Positions 1-7,855 of a DNA stretch of 33,656 bases are shown here, in pieces. The notes under the pieces are model-generated. The model was given only the letters and a program-made list of their open reading frames with translations, had not been told where the DNA came from and did not search any database. Within the stretch, counting starts at the first letter, position 1. Each line of letters begins with the position of its first letter. The stretch covers positions 1-33,656 of the forward strand of contig CAJLTE010000028.1 in assembly GCA_905209435.1 (NCBI GenBank), in the 5' to 3' direction. The position numbers and the translations under genes are program-made. The stretch is from an uncultured Blautia sp. (GTDB lineage Bacteria > Bacillota_A > Clostridia > Lachnospirales > Lachnospiraceae).

Positions 1-353
1 CAAGAAACAATGCTGATTCCATGGTATTCCAGGTTGAGAATGCACTGAAAGAAGCAGGCGACAAGATCGATGCTAACGATAAAGCTGCCGTAGAAGCAGA
101 CCTGAACGCACTGAAAGACTTACTGTCCCAGACTGCAAATGCAGAAGAGATGACAGATTCTCAGGTAGCTGATATCAAGGCTGCTCAGGAGAAGATGATG
201 GAAAGTGCTCAGAAACTGTTCGCTAAGATGTATGAGCAGACACAGCAGGCAGGCGGCCAGGCTGGTCCGGACATGAGCAACATGGGCGGAGCAGGAAACA
301 CTGGAGCAGGAAGCAACGATGATGTTGTAGATGCTGACTACAAAGAAGTTTAA
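1..353 (+). CDS. dnaK: Chaperone protein DnaK, C-terminal end (partial)
   Basis: This is the 3' end of a gene that begins before the window; the frame is open from base 3. The visible 117 residues match the helical lid of the Hsp70 chaperone DnaK: a charged helical stretch rich in Ala, Glu and Lys, then a low-complexity Gly/Ala/Met linker and the typical acidic tail ending in DDVVDADYKEV. DnaK binds exposed hydrophobic peptides in the cytosol in an ATP-driven cycle with DnaJ and GrpE. The dnaJ gene follows after 25 bases, the usual order hrcA-grpE-dnaK-dnaJ, so the two are probably co-transcribed. The ATPase and substrate-binding domains lie outside the window. Identification is secure from the tail and the neighbour. 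Confidence 0.96.
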   Translation, partial: RNNADSMVFQVENALKEAGDKIDANDKAAVEADLNALKDLLSQTANAEEMTDSQVADIKAAQEKMMESAQKLFAKMYEQTQQAGGQAGPDMSNMGGAGNTGAGSNDDVVDADYKEV

Positions 354-378
354 TTGAGAGCATAGGAATAAATAAATC

Positions 379-1563
379 ATGGCTGATAAGAGAGATTATT
401 ATGAAGTCTTAGGCGTGGACAAAAGCGCCGATGACGCAACACTTAAAAAAGCATATCGTAAGCTGGCCAAGAAGTATCACCCGGATGTAAATCCAGGAGA
501 TAAAGAGGCTGAGGCGAAATTTAAAGAGGCAACAGAGGCTTACACCATCTTAAGCGATCCGGAGAAGAGAAAACAGTATGACCAGTTTGGCCATGCGGCT
601 TTTGAAAACGGTGGCGGAGGTGCCGGCGGCGGCTTCGGAGGTTTTGATTTTAACGGTGCTGATATGGGTGATATCTTCGGCGATATTTTCGGCGATTTAT
701 TTGGCGGCGGCAGCAGAAGCAGACGTGCCAATAATGGTCCGATGAAGGGAGCTAATCTCCGCGCACGCGTAAATATTACTTTTGAAGAAGCTGTCTTTGG
801 CTGTGAGAAGGAACTGGAGATCGTACTGAAAGACGAGTGTACCACCTGTCATGGAACAGGTGCGAAGCCGGGTACTTCACCGGTAACCTGTCCGAAATGT
901 CATGGAGAAGGTCAGGTTGTTTATACACAACAGTCCATGTTTGGAATGGTGCGTAATGTACAGACTTGTCCGGATTGTCATGGATCAGGTAAGATCATCA
1001 AGGATAAATGTACTTCCTGCCGCGGAACCGGATATACATCTTCAAGAAAGAAGATTCAGGTATCTGTACCTGCAGGTATTGACAATGGTCAGAGCATCCG
1101 CATCCGTGAGAAGGGTGAACCGGGTACAAACGGAGGTCCGAGAGGCGATCTGCTTGTAGAAGTAAATGTTGCACGTCATCCGATCTTCCAGAGACAGGAT
1201 ATGAATATCTTCTCTACTGCGCCTCTTACATATGCGCAGGCTGCACTGGGCGGTACTGTACGTATCAACACAGTGGACGGAGAAGTTGAATATGAGGTGA
1301 AACCGGGAACTCAGACAGACACAAGAATCCGTCTGAAAGGAAAAGGTGTACCATCTTTAAGAAACAAGAATGTACGTGGCGACCACTATGTAACTTTCGT
1401 TGTACAGGTTCCTACAAACCTTAACGAAGAAGCAAAAGAAGCACTGCGTAAATTCGATGAAGCATGCGGTAACCGCCCAAAAGAATCTTCCGACGGAACA
1501 GATAAATCCGAGAAGAAGAAAAAGAGCTTCATGGACAAATTAAAAGAGACTTTTGAAGATTAA
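379..1563 (+). CDS. dnaJ: Chaperone protein DnaJ (Hsp40)
   Basis: This co-chaperone delivers unfolded proteins to DnaK and stimulates its ATPase. The 394-residue protein has the full class I layout. The J domain (about residues 5-70) carries HPD at 34-36. It is followed by a Gly/Phe-rich linker (about 78-112). The zinc-binding region has four CxxCxGxG repeats, with cysteines at 154/157, 171/174, 197/200 and 211/214. The C-terminal substrate-binding domains come after it. A short Lys-rich tail ends the protein, as in other Firmicutes. The ATG has an AGGA-type ribosome site about 12 bases upstream, and the gene ends just before a strong terminator, so it closes the dnaK operon. Nothing is missing or odd. 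Confidence 0.98.
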   Translation: MADKRDYYEVLGVDKSADDATLKKAYRKLAKKYHPDVNPGDKEAEAKFKEATEAYTILSDPEKRKQYDQFGHAAFENGGGGAGGGFGGFDFNGADMGDIFGDIFGDLFGGGSRSRRANNGPMKGANLRARVNITFEEAVFGCEKELEIVLKDECTTCHGTGAKPGTSPVTCPKCHGEGQVVYTQQSMFGMVRNVQTCPDCHGSGKIIKDKCTSCRGTGYTSSRKKIQVSVPAGIDNGQSIRIREKGEPGTNGGPRGDLLVEVNVARHPIFQRQDMNIFSTAPLTYAQAALGGTVRINTVDGEVEYEVKPGTQTDTRIRLKGKGVPSLRNKNVRGDHYVTFVVQVPTNLNEEAKEALRKFDEACGNRPKESSDGTDKSEKKKKSFMDKLKETFED

Positions 1564-1620
1564 TTCTTAGAGATTTAAGGATTGGGCTTCTATAAAAGTT
1601 CAGAAATATAAAAGAAAATT

Positions 1621-1653
1621 AAAGAAAAGAGGGGAAACCTCTTTTCTTTTTTT
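1621..1653 (+). terminator. Rho-independent terminator of the dnaK-dnaJ operon
   Basis: A perfect 12-base-pair stem (1621-1632 with 1638-1649) encloses the loop GGAAA and runs into a T tract. It lies 57 bases after the dnaJ stop codon. Confidence 0.93.
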
Positions 1654-1757
1654 GTGCGGTCGTGTATATTGAAAGGTAACGATAAAAAGCAGTAGAAAAG
1701 TTACAGAGCCTATTTGGGTGCGCATGACAGCTTAGCAGGAATGAAGAATCCTGAGAA

Positions 1758-2483
1758 ATGGAGAGATATTTGACTAAAAAAGAGAAAATCCGTACTTTTC
1801 GGGAGAAATATCTCCCAACATGGGCAATACTGCCGCTGGTAAGTATTGTTGTGCTGAACTGTCTGATTTATTGGGGCAGTGGCATATTGACGACCAGCAG
1901 ATATCATTTTGACTTTACCTCATCACTGGACAGAGCAGTGCCATTGATTCCACAGTTTGTCTGGATCTACATTCTGGCATTTCCATTCTGGGCAGCGAAC
2001 TACATTCTGGCAGCGCAGAGAGGAAAAGATGGATTTTATCGGTTTGTGGCAACAGATCTGACCGTGCATATTGCGTGCTTTGTGATCTTTCTTATTTTAC
2101 CGACGACGAATATAAGACCTGAGATTTCAGGTAGTACATGGTCTGAACAACTCCTCAGACTGGTTTATCTGCTGGATGGTGGAAGCAGTCCGTCGAACTT
2201 ATTTCCATCTATCCACTGTTATGTCAGCTGGCTGAGCTGGCGGGGAGTCAGGAAGTCGGAGAGGATTCCGACATGGTATCAGCATTTTTCGTTGATCTTT
2301 GCAATTTTGATCATCATTTCCACACAGGTGCTCAAACAGCATTATTTGGTGGATGCTGTTGCCGGAGTGGTAATGGTAGAATTGGCGTGGAGATTTTATA
2401 GCAAAGGAACCTGCCACAATATTTTCAGAAACTTTTTTGAAAAAGTAAGCGGTGCATACAGACAGCAAAAAAGCAGGAGTTGA
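1758..2483 (+). CDS. PAP2-superfamily membrane phosphatase
   Basis: This 241-residue protein has about five to six hydrophobic segments and belongs to the PAP2 (phosphatidic acid phosphatase type 2) superfamily, which removes phosphate from lipids or transfers lipid head groups at the membrane. The second signature motif is visible as PSIH at 150-153, and the third as an STQ...H...D arrangement with His195 and Asp199. The first motif is degenerate, reduced to NIRP at 118-121, which resembles the Aur1/inositol-phosphotransferase branch more than classic lipid phosphatases. The exact substrate cannot be read from sequence. The ATG at 1758 has only a weak ribosome site, and an AGGA at 1737-1740 sits rather far away. 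It lies between the dnaJ terminator and prmA and is probably transcribed on its own. Confidence 0.82.
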   Translation: MERYLTKKEKIRTFREKYLPTWAILPLVSIVVLNCLIYWGSGILTTSRYHFDFTSSLDRAVPLIPQFVWIYILAFPFWAANYILAAQRGKDGFYRFVATDLTVHIACFVIFLILPTTNIRPEISGSTWSEQLLRLVYLLDGGSSPSNLFPSIHCYVSWLSWRGVRKSERIPTWYQHFSLIFAILIIISTQVLKQHYLVDAVAGVVMVELAWRFYSKGTCHNIFRNFFEKVSGAYRQQKSRS

Positions 2484-2493
2484 CTGTATGCAC
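2452..2493 (+). other. Inverted repeat across the PAP2 gene stop codon
   Basis: The 10-base arms GTGCATACAG (2452-2461) and CTGTATGCAC (2484-2493) are perfectly complementary, with a 22-base loop that includes the stop codon. No T tract follows, so this is at best a weak terminator or an mRNA 3'-end stabilising hairpin. Confidence 0.4.
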
Positions 2494-2569
2494 AGAAGTG
2501 TTGTGTAATGCAGCAGACATTTTTTTAGATGATAACAGTTAATTATATAAAAGAAATGGAGACAAATAT

Positions 2570-3523
2570 ATGAAGTGGAACCGTTTTACAGTAAAAACGA
2601 AAACAGAAGCAGAAGATATCGTCATCAGCACACTCGCAGAAGTAGGCATTGAAGGCGTGGAAATCCAGGACAAACAGCCTCTGACAGAGGAAGACAAAGC
2701 CCAGATGTTTGTAGACATCATGCCGGAAGGTCCAGCAGATGATGGTGTTGCTTACCTGAACTTCTATCTGGAAGAAGATGCAGACAAAGAAGCAATCCTG
2801 AAAGACGTCCGTGAAGCATTAGATGATCTGAGAAATTTCATGGACATCGGAGAAGCCACTATCGAAGAATCCCAGACAGAAGACAAGGACTGGATCAACA
2901 ACTGGAAACAGTATTTCCATCAGTTCTATGTAGACGATATCCTGATCGTACCGTCATGGGAAGAAGTAAAAGCAGAAGATAAAGATAAAATGATCCTCCA
3001 CATTGATCCGGGCACAGCATTCGGTACAGGTATGCATGAGACCACTCAGCTTGTGATCCGTCAGTTAAAGAAATATGTAACACCGGATACAGAGATGCTT
3101 GACGTAGGAACAGGAAGTGGTATCCTTGGCATCGTTGCACTGAAACTCGGTGCAAAACATGTATTGGGAACAGACCTTGATCCATGCGCAGTTCCGGCAG
3201 TTGCAGAGAACAAAGAAGCAAACCAGATCGTGGATGAAACTTTTGACATGGTGATCGGAAACATCATCGATGACAAAGCAATCCAGGATCAGGCAGGATA
3301 TGAGAAATATGATATCGTAACAGCAAACATCCTTGCAGATGTACTGATCCCGCTGACTCCGGTAATCGTAAACCAGATGAAGAAAGGTGCTTACTACATC
3401 ACTTCCGGTATCCTTGATGTGAAAGAAGAAGTTGTAGTAGAGGCAGTAAAAGCAGCAGGCCTGACAGTCGTAGAAGTGACACATCAGGGCGAATGGGTTT
3501 CCGTAACAGCAAGAAAGGACTGA
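2570..3523 (+). CDS. prmA: Ribosomal protein L11 methyltransferase PrmA
   Basis: PrmA trimethylates amino groups of ribosomal protein L11 using S-adenosylmethionine. The 317-residue length fits the family. The N-terminal part (about 1-105) is the L11-recognition domain, a linker contains the conserved W-N-W-K region near 109-113, and the C-terminal Rossmann methyltransferase has the SAM loop DVGTGSGILGI at 178-188 and the ANIL motif at 252-255. The acidic residues of TDLDP near 201-205 bind the SAM ribose. A GGAG site precedes the ATG. The rsmE gene starts 4 bases after the stop, and the prmA-rsmE pair is a very common arrangement in Firmicutes, so the two are surely one transcript. Confidence 0.97.
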   Translation: MKWNRFTVKTKTEAEDIVISTLAEVGIEGVEIQDKQPLTEEDKAQMFVDIMPEGPADDGVAYLNFYLEEDADKEAILKDVREALDDLRNFMDIGEATIEESQTEDKDWINNWKQYFHQFYVDDILIVPSWEEVKAEDKDKMILHIDPGTAFGTGMHETTQLVIRQLKKYVTPDTEMLDVGTGSGILGIVALKLGAKHVLGTDLDPCAVPAVAENKEANQIVDETFDMVIGNIIDDKAIQDQAGYEKYDIVTANILADVLIPLTPVIVNQMKKGAYYITSGILDVKEEVVVEAVKAAGLTVVEVTHQGEWVSVTARKD

Positions 3524-3527
3524 TCCT

Positions 3528-4274
3528 ATGCAGCGTTTTTTTGTGGAGCCTTATCAGATTGAGGAAGAGGAGCATCGCATCCATATCAATGGGACAGATG
3601 TAAATCACATTAAGAATGTTCTTCGTATGAAATGCGGTGAAGATGTCTGGATCAGTGACGGTGGAAATAAAGAGTATCATTGCCAGATTGAGGAACTGGG
3701 CGAGGATGAGGTAATGCTTCATATTCTTTATGCCCAGGAGCCGGAATATGAACTGCCGAATAAAATATATCTGTTCCAGGGACTGCCGAAAGCAGACAAG
3801 ATGGAACTGATCATTCAGAAAGCAGTAGAACTGGGAGCTTTCTCTGTAATTCCGGTAGAGACAAAGCGATGTGTGGTTAAACTGGATGCAAAGAAAGCGG
3901 CAAAGAAAGTAGCCCGCTGGCAGCAGATCGCAGAAAGCGCAGCAAAGCAGTCCAAGCGAATGCTGATTCCGGAGATCCATGAGGTGATGACTTACAAACA
4001 GGCACTGGAATTTGCAAAACAGTTAGATGTAAAGCTGATCCCGTATGAACTTGCAAAAGGAATGAAAGAAACCAGGGAAATCCTCAGTGAGATCAAACCA
4101 GGACAGTCCATTGGCATCTTTATCGGCCCGGAAGGCGGATTCGAGGAAGAGGAGGTAGCAAAAGCACTGGAAGCAGGGGCGCATGCAATCACACTTGGAA
4201 GACGAATCCTCAGAACGGAGACAGCAGGACTTGCTATTTTGTCAGTGCTGATGTTCCAATTGGAGAATGAATAA
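3528..4274 (+). CDS. rsmE: 16S rRNA (uracil-1498-N3)-methyltransferase RsmE
   Basis: RsmE methylates N3 of U1498 of 16S rRNA near the decoding site of the small ribosomal subunit. The 248-residue protein begins with a PUA-like RNA-binding domain (about 1-70) and continues as a SPOUT-type knotted methyltransferase. The hallmark knot motifs are IGPEGGF (about residues 200-206) and LGRRILRTETA (about 224-234). It sits directly behind prmA with a 4-base gap, so translation of the two may be coupled. The gene is complete and unremarkable. The operon appears to end here, as the next 250 bases are non-coding. Confidence 0.97.
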   Translation: MQRFFVEPYQIEEEEHRIHINGTDVNHIKNVLRMKCGEDVWISDGGNKEYHCQIEELGEDEVMLHILYAQEPEYELPNKIYLFQGLPKADKMELIIQKAVELGAFSVIPVETKRCVVKLDAKKAAKKVARWQQIAESAAKQSKRMLIPEIHEVMTYKQALEFAKQLDVKLIPYELAKGMKETREILSEIKPGQSIGIFIGPEGGFEEEEVAKALEAGAHAITLGRRILRTETAGLAILSVLMFQLENE

Positions 4275-4400
4275 ATGAGATATTCAGGATGTTAAAAAAT
4301 ACTTATTTCCATTTTCGAAAACAAACTTTAGTGTATTTTATCTTATACTTGTGAAGTGTTGAACTGGTGTGAAATGTATTAAAGATGAAGGTTTGATTAT

Positions 4401-4450
4401 TTGGTTATGAGCAAGTAGCGAAGCGGATTGCGAATATTCGCTTGACTATG
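4401..4450 (+). repeat. Dispersed intergenic hairpin repeat, copy A
   Basis: The segment from TTGGTTATGAG onward matches a second copy at 26973-27018, and a diverged third copy lies on the minus strand at 7141-7181. The shared core is ATGAGCAAGTAGCGAAGCGG, and all copies end near CTTGACT. This copy contains the perfect 12-base palindrome GCGAATATTCGC (4430-4441). The rest of the spacer 4275-4526 is AT-rich and shows nothing else I can support. Confidence 0.7.
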
Positions 4451-4526
4451 ATTTATATTTAAAACAATAGGCAATAAAGCAATTTAGAGACATCATGATA
4501 ATATATAGAAACAAGAGAGAATAAAA

Positions 4527-5681
4527 ATGGAAGCATATTTTGATAATTCAGCCACGACCCGCTGCTTCGAAGAAGTAAAGGACATCGTGGTAAAAACAAT
4601 GATGGGAGATTTTGGAAACCCATCTGCCATGCACCAGAAAGGTGTGGACGCAGAAAGGTATGTCAAAGAATCTGCCACAACATTGGCACAGATACTGAAA
4701 GTAACAGACAAAGAAATCCTGTTTACTTCCGGCGGAACAGAGTCCAATAACCTGGCTCTGATCGGAGGTGCGCTTGCCAATAAACGAAGCGGCAATCACA
4801 TCATCACAACTGCCGTAGAACATGCTGCAGTCAGCCAGCCGGTAGCTTTTCTTCAGGAACAGGGATTTGAAGTAACCATTCTTCCTGTAGATGAGCATGG
4901 CGTTGTAAAGCTTGATGCACTGGAGAAGGCTTTAAGACCGGATACCATTCTCGTATCTACCATGATGGTAAATAACGAAACAGGTGCAGTTATGCCTGTA
5001 GAGAAAATCGGTGCCATGATTCAGGAGAAGTGTCCAAAGGCGCTGTATCATGTAGATGCAATTCAGGCATTTGGAAAATACCGCATTTATCCGAAGAAAT
5101 GGAATATTCATCTTCTGTCTGTCAGCTCACATAAGATTCACGGACCAAAAGGTGTTGGATTCCTGTATATTAACAGCAAAGCAAAGGTACAGCCTCTGAT
5201 CCTTGGTGGCGGCCAGCAGAATGGCATGCGTTCAGGAACAGACAATGTGCCGGGAATCGCAGGGCTTGGCGTTGCAGCGAAGATGATGTACCAGAACTTT
5301 GACGAGAAAGTAGAGCATCTTTACCAGCTCAAAGAACGCATGGCAGAAGGACTTTCTAAGATTGACGATGTAGTAATCAACGGAATGCCTGTCAGAGAAG
5401 GCGCACCGCATATCTTAAGCGTCAGCTTTCTGGGAATCAGAAGCGAGGTATTGCTTCATACCTTAGAGGACAGAAACATTTACGTATCAGCAGGAAGCGC
5501 ATGCTCCAGCCATAAGAGAAAACCAAGCGCAACACTTTCAGCAATGGGAATGAGCAATGCACAGATCGAGAACACTGTACGTATCAGCTTCTCAGAGGAG
5601 AATACATTCGAAGAAGTTGACTACTGCCTAGAAGTTCTGAATGAAGTACTGCCGATGCTGAAACGCTATGCACGCAGATAA
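4527..5681 (+). CDS. Cysteine desulfurase (NifS/IscS family; ThiI-dedicated type)
   Basis: This PLP enzyme takes sulfur from cysteine, leaving alanine, and holds it as a persulfide for transfer. In the 384-residue protein the PLP lysine is Lys203 in SHKIHGPKG, the cofactor-binding region includes TSGGTESNN near 67-75, and the active-site Cys326 lies in SAGSACSSH on a mobile loop. That loop has the longer class I form. The thiI gene follows after 185 bases. This matches the NifZ-ThiI pair of Bacillus subtilis, in which the desulfurase supplies sulfur for 4-thiouridine in tRNA. No iron-sulfur scaffold gene is nearby, so a tRNA role is more likely than general Fe-S assembly; that part is inference from context. 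Confidence 0.93.
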   Translation: MEAYFDNSATTRCFEEVKDIVVKTMMGDFGNPSAMHQKGVDAERYVKESATTLAQILKVTDKEILFTSGGTESNNLALIGGALANKRSGNHIITTAVEHAAVSQPVAFLQEQGFEVTILPVDEHGVVKLDALEKALRPDTILVSTMMVNNETGAVMPVEKIGAMIQEKCPKALYHVDAIQAFGKYRIYPKKWNIHLLSVSSHKIHGPKGVGFLYINSKAKVQPLILGGGQQNGMRSGTDNVPGIAGLGVAAKMMYQNFDEKVEHLYQLKERMAEGLSKIDDVVINGMPVREGAPHILSVSFLGIRSEVLLHTLEDRNIYVSAGSACSSHKRKPSATLSAMGMSNAQIENTVRISFSEENTFEEVDYCLEVLNEVLPMLKRYARR

Positions 5682-5866
5682 CAAATAATAGTTATAAGTG
5701 ATATTTGGAATGGAACCTGAGATAAGCTCAGGAATATTTGAAAAGGTTGTTAATAGCATTTATATGAATTCTATTTGAAAATTACAGATATTAAATCCAG
5801 AAAAATATTAATTCTAATATTATATAAAACAATTTATTATAAGCAAAATAAGAGAAGGAGAAACAA

Positions 5867-7048
5867 ATGATATTCCACGCATTTTTAATAAAATACGCAG
5901 AAATCGCCATCAAGGGCAAGAACAGATACATCTTTGAAGATGCCCTTGTAAAGCAGATGAACATCGCCCTTTCTAAAGTAGAAGGCGAGTTTGAAGTAAA
6001 GAAAGAACAGGGAAGAATCTACGTATTCTGCCCGGAGCAGTATGATTATGATGAGACTGTAGAAGCTCTGCAGCACGTATTCGGTATCGTTGGAATCTGC
6101 CCGGTAGTAATCTATGAAGACCAGGGATTCGAGCAGATGGCAAAGGACGTAGTTTCTTATATGAAAAACTGCCATCCGAACTACAACGGAAGCTTCAAAG
6201 TATATACCAGAAGAGCAAAGAAATCCTATCCGATCACATCCATGGAAGTCAGCGCAGAACTTGGCGGCCGTATCCTGGATGAATTCCCGGATGCAAGCGT
6301 AGATGTACATGAACCGGATCTGACTCTTTCTGTAGAAATCAGAGATAAGATCTATGTATATTCTCAGACAATCAAAGGCGCTGGCGGAATGCCAATCGGC
6401 ACAAACGGAAAAGCCATGTTACTCCTTTCCGGCGGAATCGACAGCCCGGTAGCAGGATACATGATCGCAAAACGTGGGGTTAAGATTGACGCTGTATATT
6501 TTCATGCTCCGCCATACACAAGTGAAAGAGCAAAACAGAAAGTTGTAGACCTGGCAAAACAGGTAGCAAAATACAGTGGACCAATTCGTCTCCATGTAGT
6601 AAACTTTACAGATATTCAGCTTTACATCTATGACCAGTGCCCACATGACGAACTGACAATCATCATGCGTCGTTACATGATGCGTATTGCAGAGCATTTT
6701 GCAAAAGAAAGCAGATGCCTCGGCCTGATCACAGGAGAGAGCATCGGTCAGGTTGCCAGCCAGACCTTACAGAGTCTTGCAGCAACCAATGAAGTCTGCA
6801 CCCTCCCTGTATACCGCCCGGTTATCGGATTCGACAAACAGGAGATTGTTGAAAGATCATGGGAGATCGGAACCTACGAGACATCCATCCAGCCATTCGA
6901 AGACTGCTGTACAATTTTCGTAGCAAAGCATCCGGTTACAAAACCAAACCTGAATGTGATTCATCGTTCAGAAACAAAACTGGAAGAAAAGATTGACGAG
7001 CTTATGAAGACTGCTCTGGAGACTGTTGAGATTATTGAGATTGATTAA
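5867..7048 (+). CDS. thiI: tRNA 4-thiouridine synthase ThiI
   Basis: ThiI adenylates U8 of tRNA and exchanges its oxygen for sulfur supplied by a cysteine desulfurase, giving 4-thiouridine. The 393-residue protein has an N-terminal ferredoxin-like domain, a THUMP RNA-binding domain (about 60-165) and a PP-loop ATPase domain with SGGIDSP at 188-194. There is no C-terminal rhodanese domain; this is normal in Firmicutes, where the desulfurase passes sulfur to the PP-loop domain directly. A pair of cysteines in FEDCCT near residue 345 lies in the conserved C-terminal part. The start has an AGAAGGAGAAAC ribosome site. It probably works with the cysteine desulfurase just upstream; the 185-base AT-rich gap could hold a separate promoter. 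Confidence 0.96.
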   Translation: MIFHAFLIKYAEIAIKGKNRYIFEDALVKQMNIALSKVEGEFEVKKEQGRIYVFCPEQYDYDETVEALQHVFGIVGICPVVIYEDQGFEQMAKDVVSYMKNCHPNYNGSFKVYTRRAKKSYPITSMEVSAELGGRILDEFPDASVDVHEPDLTLSVEIRDKIYVYSQTIKGAGGMPIGTNGKAMLLLSGGIDSPVAGYMIAKRGVKIDAVYFHAPPYTSERAKQKVVDLAKQVAKYSGPIRLHVVNFTDIQLYIYDQCPHDELTIIMRRYMMRIAEHFAKESRCLGLITGESIGQVASQTLQSLAATNEVCTLPVYRPVIGFDKQEIVERSWEIGTYETSIQPFEDCCTIFVAKHPVTKPNLNVIHRSETKLEEKIDELMKTALETVEIIEID

Positions 7049-7117
7049 TTAATGTCGATTACGGTACATTAATACCTGCAGATTGAGGTGCTATAGTGTA
7101 GTAGCTGCTATCCGATC

Positions 7118-7140
7118 GTGGTGCTGCTCTGCAGTGCCAC
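7118..7140 (+). other. Hairpin downstream of thiI
   Basis: GTGGTGCTGC and GCAGTGCCAC pair over 10 positions (two wobble pairs) round a TCT loop. No T tract follows, so it is not a convincing terminator. Confidence 0.4.
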
Positions 7141-7181
7141 AATCTTACAAACATTCGGAATCCGCTTCGCTGCTTCCTCAT
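7141..7181 (-). repeat. Dispersed intergenic hairpin repeat, diverged copy C
   Basis: Read on the minus strand this begins ATGAGGAAGCAGCGAAGCGG and matches copy A (4401-4450) at about three quarters of positions by hand alignment. It lies between thiI and the convergent HPr-like gene. Confidence 0.5.
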
Positions 7182-7191
7182 GTTTGGCGGG

Positions 7192-7244
7192 TTTCAAGTT
7201 CAAATCCCTTATCGTACAAGCACGAACGGTATTTGAGTTTGAAA
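7192..7244. repeat. Imperfect inverted repeat between thiI and the HPr-like gene
   Basis: TTTCAA, TCAAAT and TCGT on the left (from 7192) pair in order with ACGA, ATTTGA and TTGAAA on the right (to 7244), separated by small mismatches. It resembles a tRNA T-arm superficially but no cloverleaf can be drawn. The function is unknown. Confidence 0.45.
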
Positions 7245-7255
7245 TCCTGGTGGCA

Positions 7256-7286
7256 CAAAAAAAGAGGAACTGTTTACCAGTTCCTC
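7256..7286 (-). terminator. Rho-independent terminator of the HPr-like gene
   Basis: On the minus strand a 9-base-pair stem (GAGGAACTG with CAGTTCCTC) is followed by seven T residues. It begins 16 bases after the HPr-like stop codon. Confidence 0.92.
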
Positions 7287-7301
7287 AATGACTGCGAAAA
7301 A

Positions 7302-7538
7302 TTATTCTGTAACGTATTTGCCTACGATTGCCATAACGGTATCAAGAGCAGCGCCATCAGCGTGGATGTTTAAATCGATTGGTTTGGATAAATCAAGGCT
7401 GAAAATACCCATGATAGATTTTGCGTCGATTACATATCTTCCGGATACTAAATCGAAATCGCAGTCGAATTTGCTGATTTCATTAACGAATGCTTTCACT
7501 TTATCGATAGAGTTCAGTGAAATTTTAACTGTTTTCAT
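7302..7538 (-). CDS. HPr-family protein lacking the phospho-histidine
   Basis: This 78-residue protein has the size and fold pattern of HPr, the phosphocarrier of the sugar phosphotransferase system. The regulatory serine region is well kept as DAKSIMGIFSL with Ser41, equivalent to Ser46 of classic HPr. However, the LHARPA segment that carries the catalytic His15 is replaced by IDKVKA, so the protein cannot carry phosphate to EIIA in the usual way. It may act in regulation, as Crh does in Bacillus, through serine phosphorylation by HPr kinase. That role is inference. The gene stands alone with a strong AGGGAGG ribosome site, its own promoter and its own terminator. Confidence 0.85.
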   Translation of the reverse strand: MKTVKISLNSIDKVKAFVNEISKFDCDFDLVSGRYVIDAKSIMGIFSLDLSKPIDLNIHADGAALDTVMAIVGKYVTE

Positions 7539-7568
7539 TATGAGAACCTCCCTTAATAATAGTTATTT

Positions 7569-7630
7569 GCTGACCTGATTGTCTGTCAGCTTACAGTTTT
7601 CATCTTAACGGCAGAGACCATAAAAGTCAA
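7569..7630 (-). promoter_or_regulatory. Promoter and 5' hairpin of the HPr-like gene
   Basis: On the minus strand, TTGACT (7625-7630) and TAAGAT (7602-7607) are separated by 17 bases, a good sigma-A promoter. The predicted transcript start is immediately followed by a hairpin, GCTGAC with GTCAGC (7569-7590), within the short leader. The remaining spacer up to mtaB (7631-7855) is AT-rich with no further feature I can support. Confidence 0.75.
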
Positions 7631-7855
7631 GGTGAAAACGGATAAAATTTCCAGAAAGATTTAGTGAAAATGTAGAACAGTGCTAAAATATCAGACTGTT
7701 TTGTAGAAAATGAACAATAACTAAAGCGAAAACAAAATCTATTCTGTAAGCATATAAGTTTTCGAAATGTCAGCATGTATACAAAGTCCAGACTACAGAA
7801 AATGAGTATGCAGGTATAGAATTATAAAAACAGAAAAATCAATTAGGAGGAAAGA

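Noticed and set aside
7190..7215. Possible tRNA T-arm (GTTTCAAGTTCAAATCC)
   Set aside because: No anticodon or acceptor stems can be paired on either strand; the segment is one arm of an inverted repeat.
7083..7373. 96-residue open frame on the plus strand after thiI
   Set aside because: It runs through the folded spacer, the HPr terminator and antisense to HPr, has no ribosome site and an unlikely Cys/Ser-rich composition.
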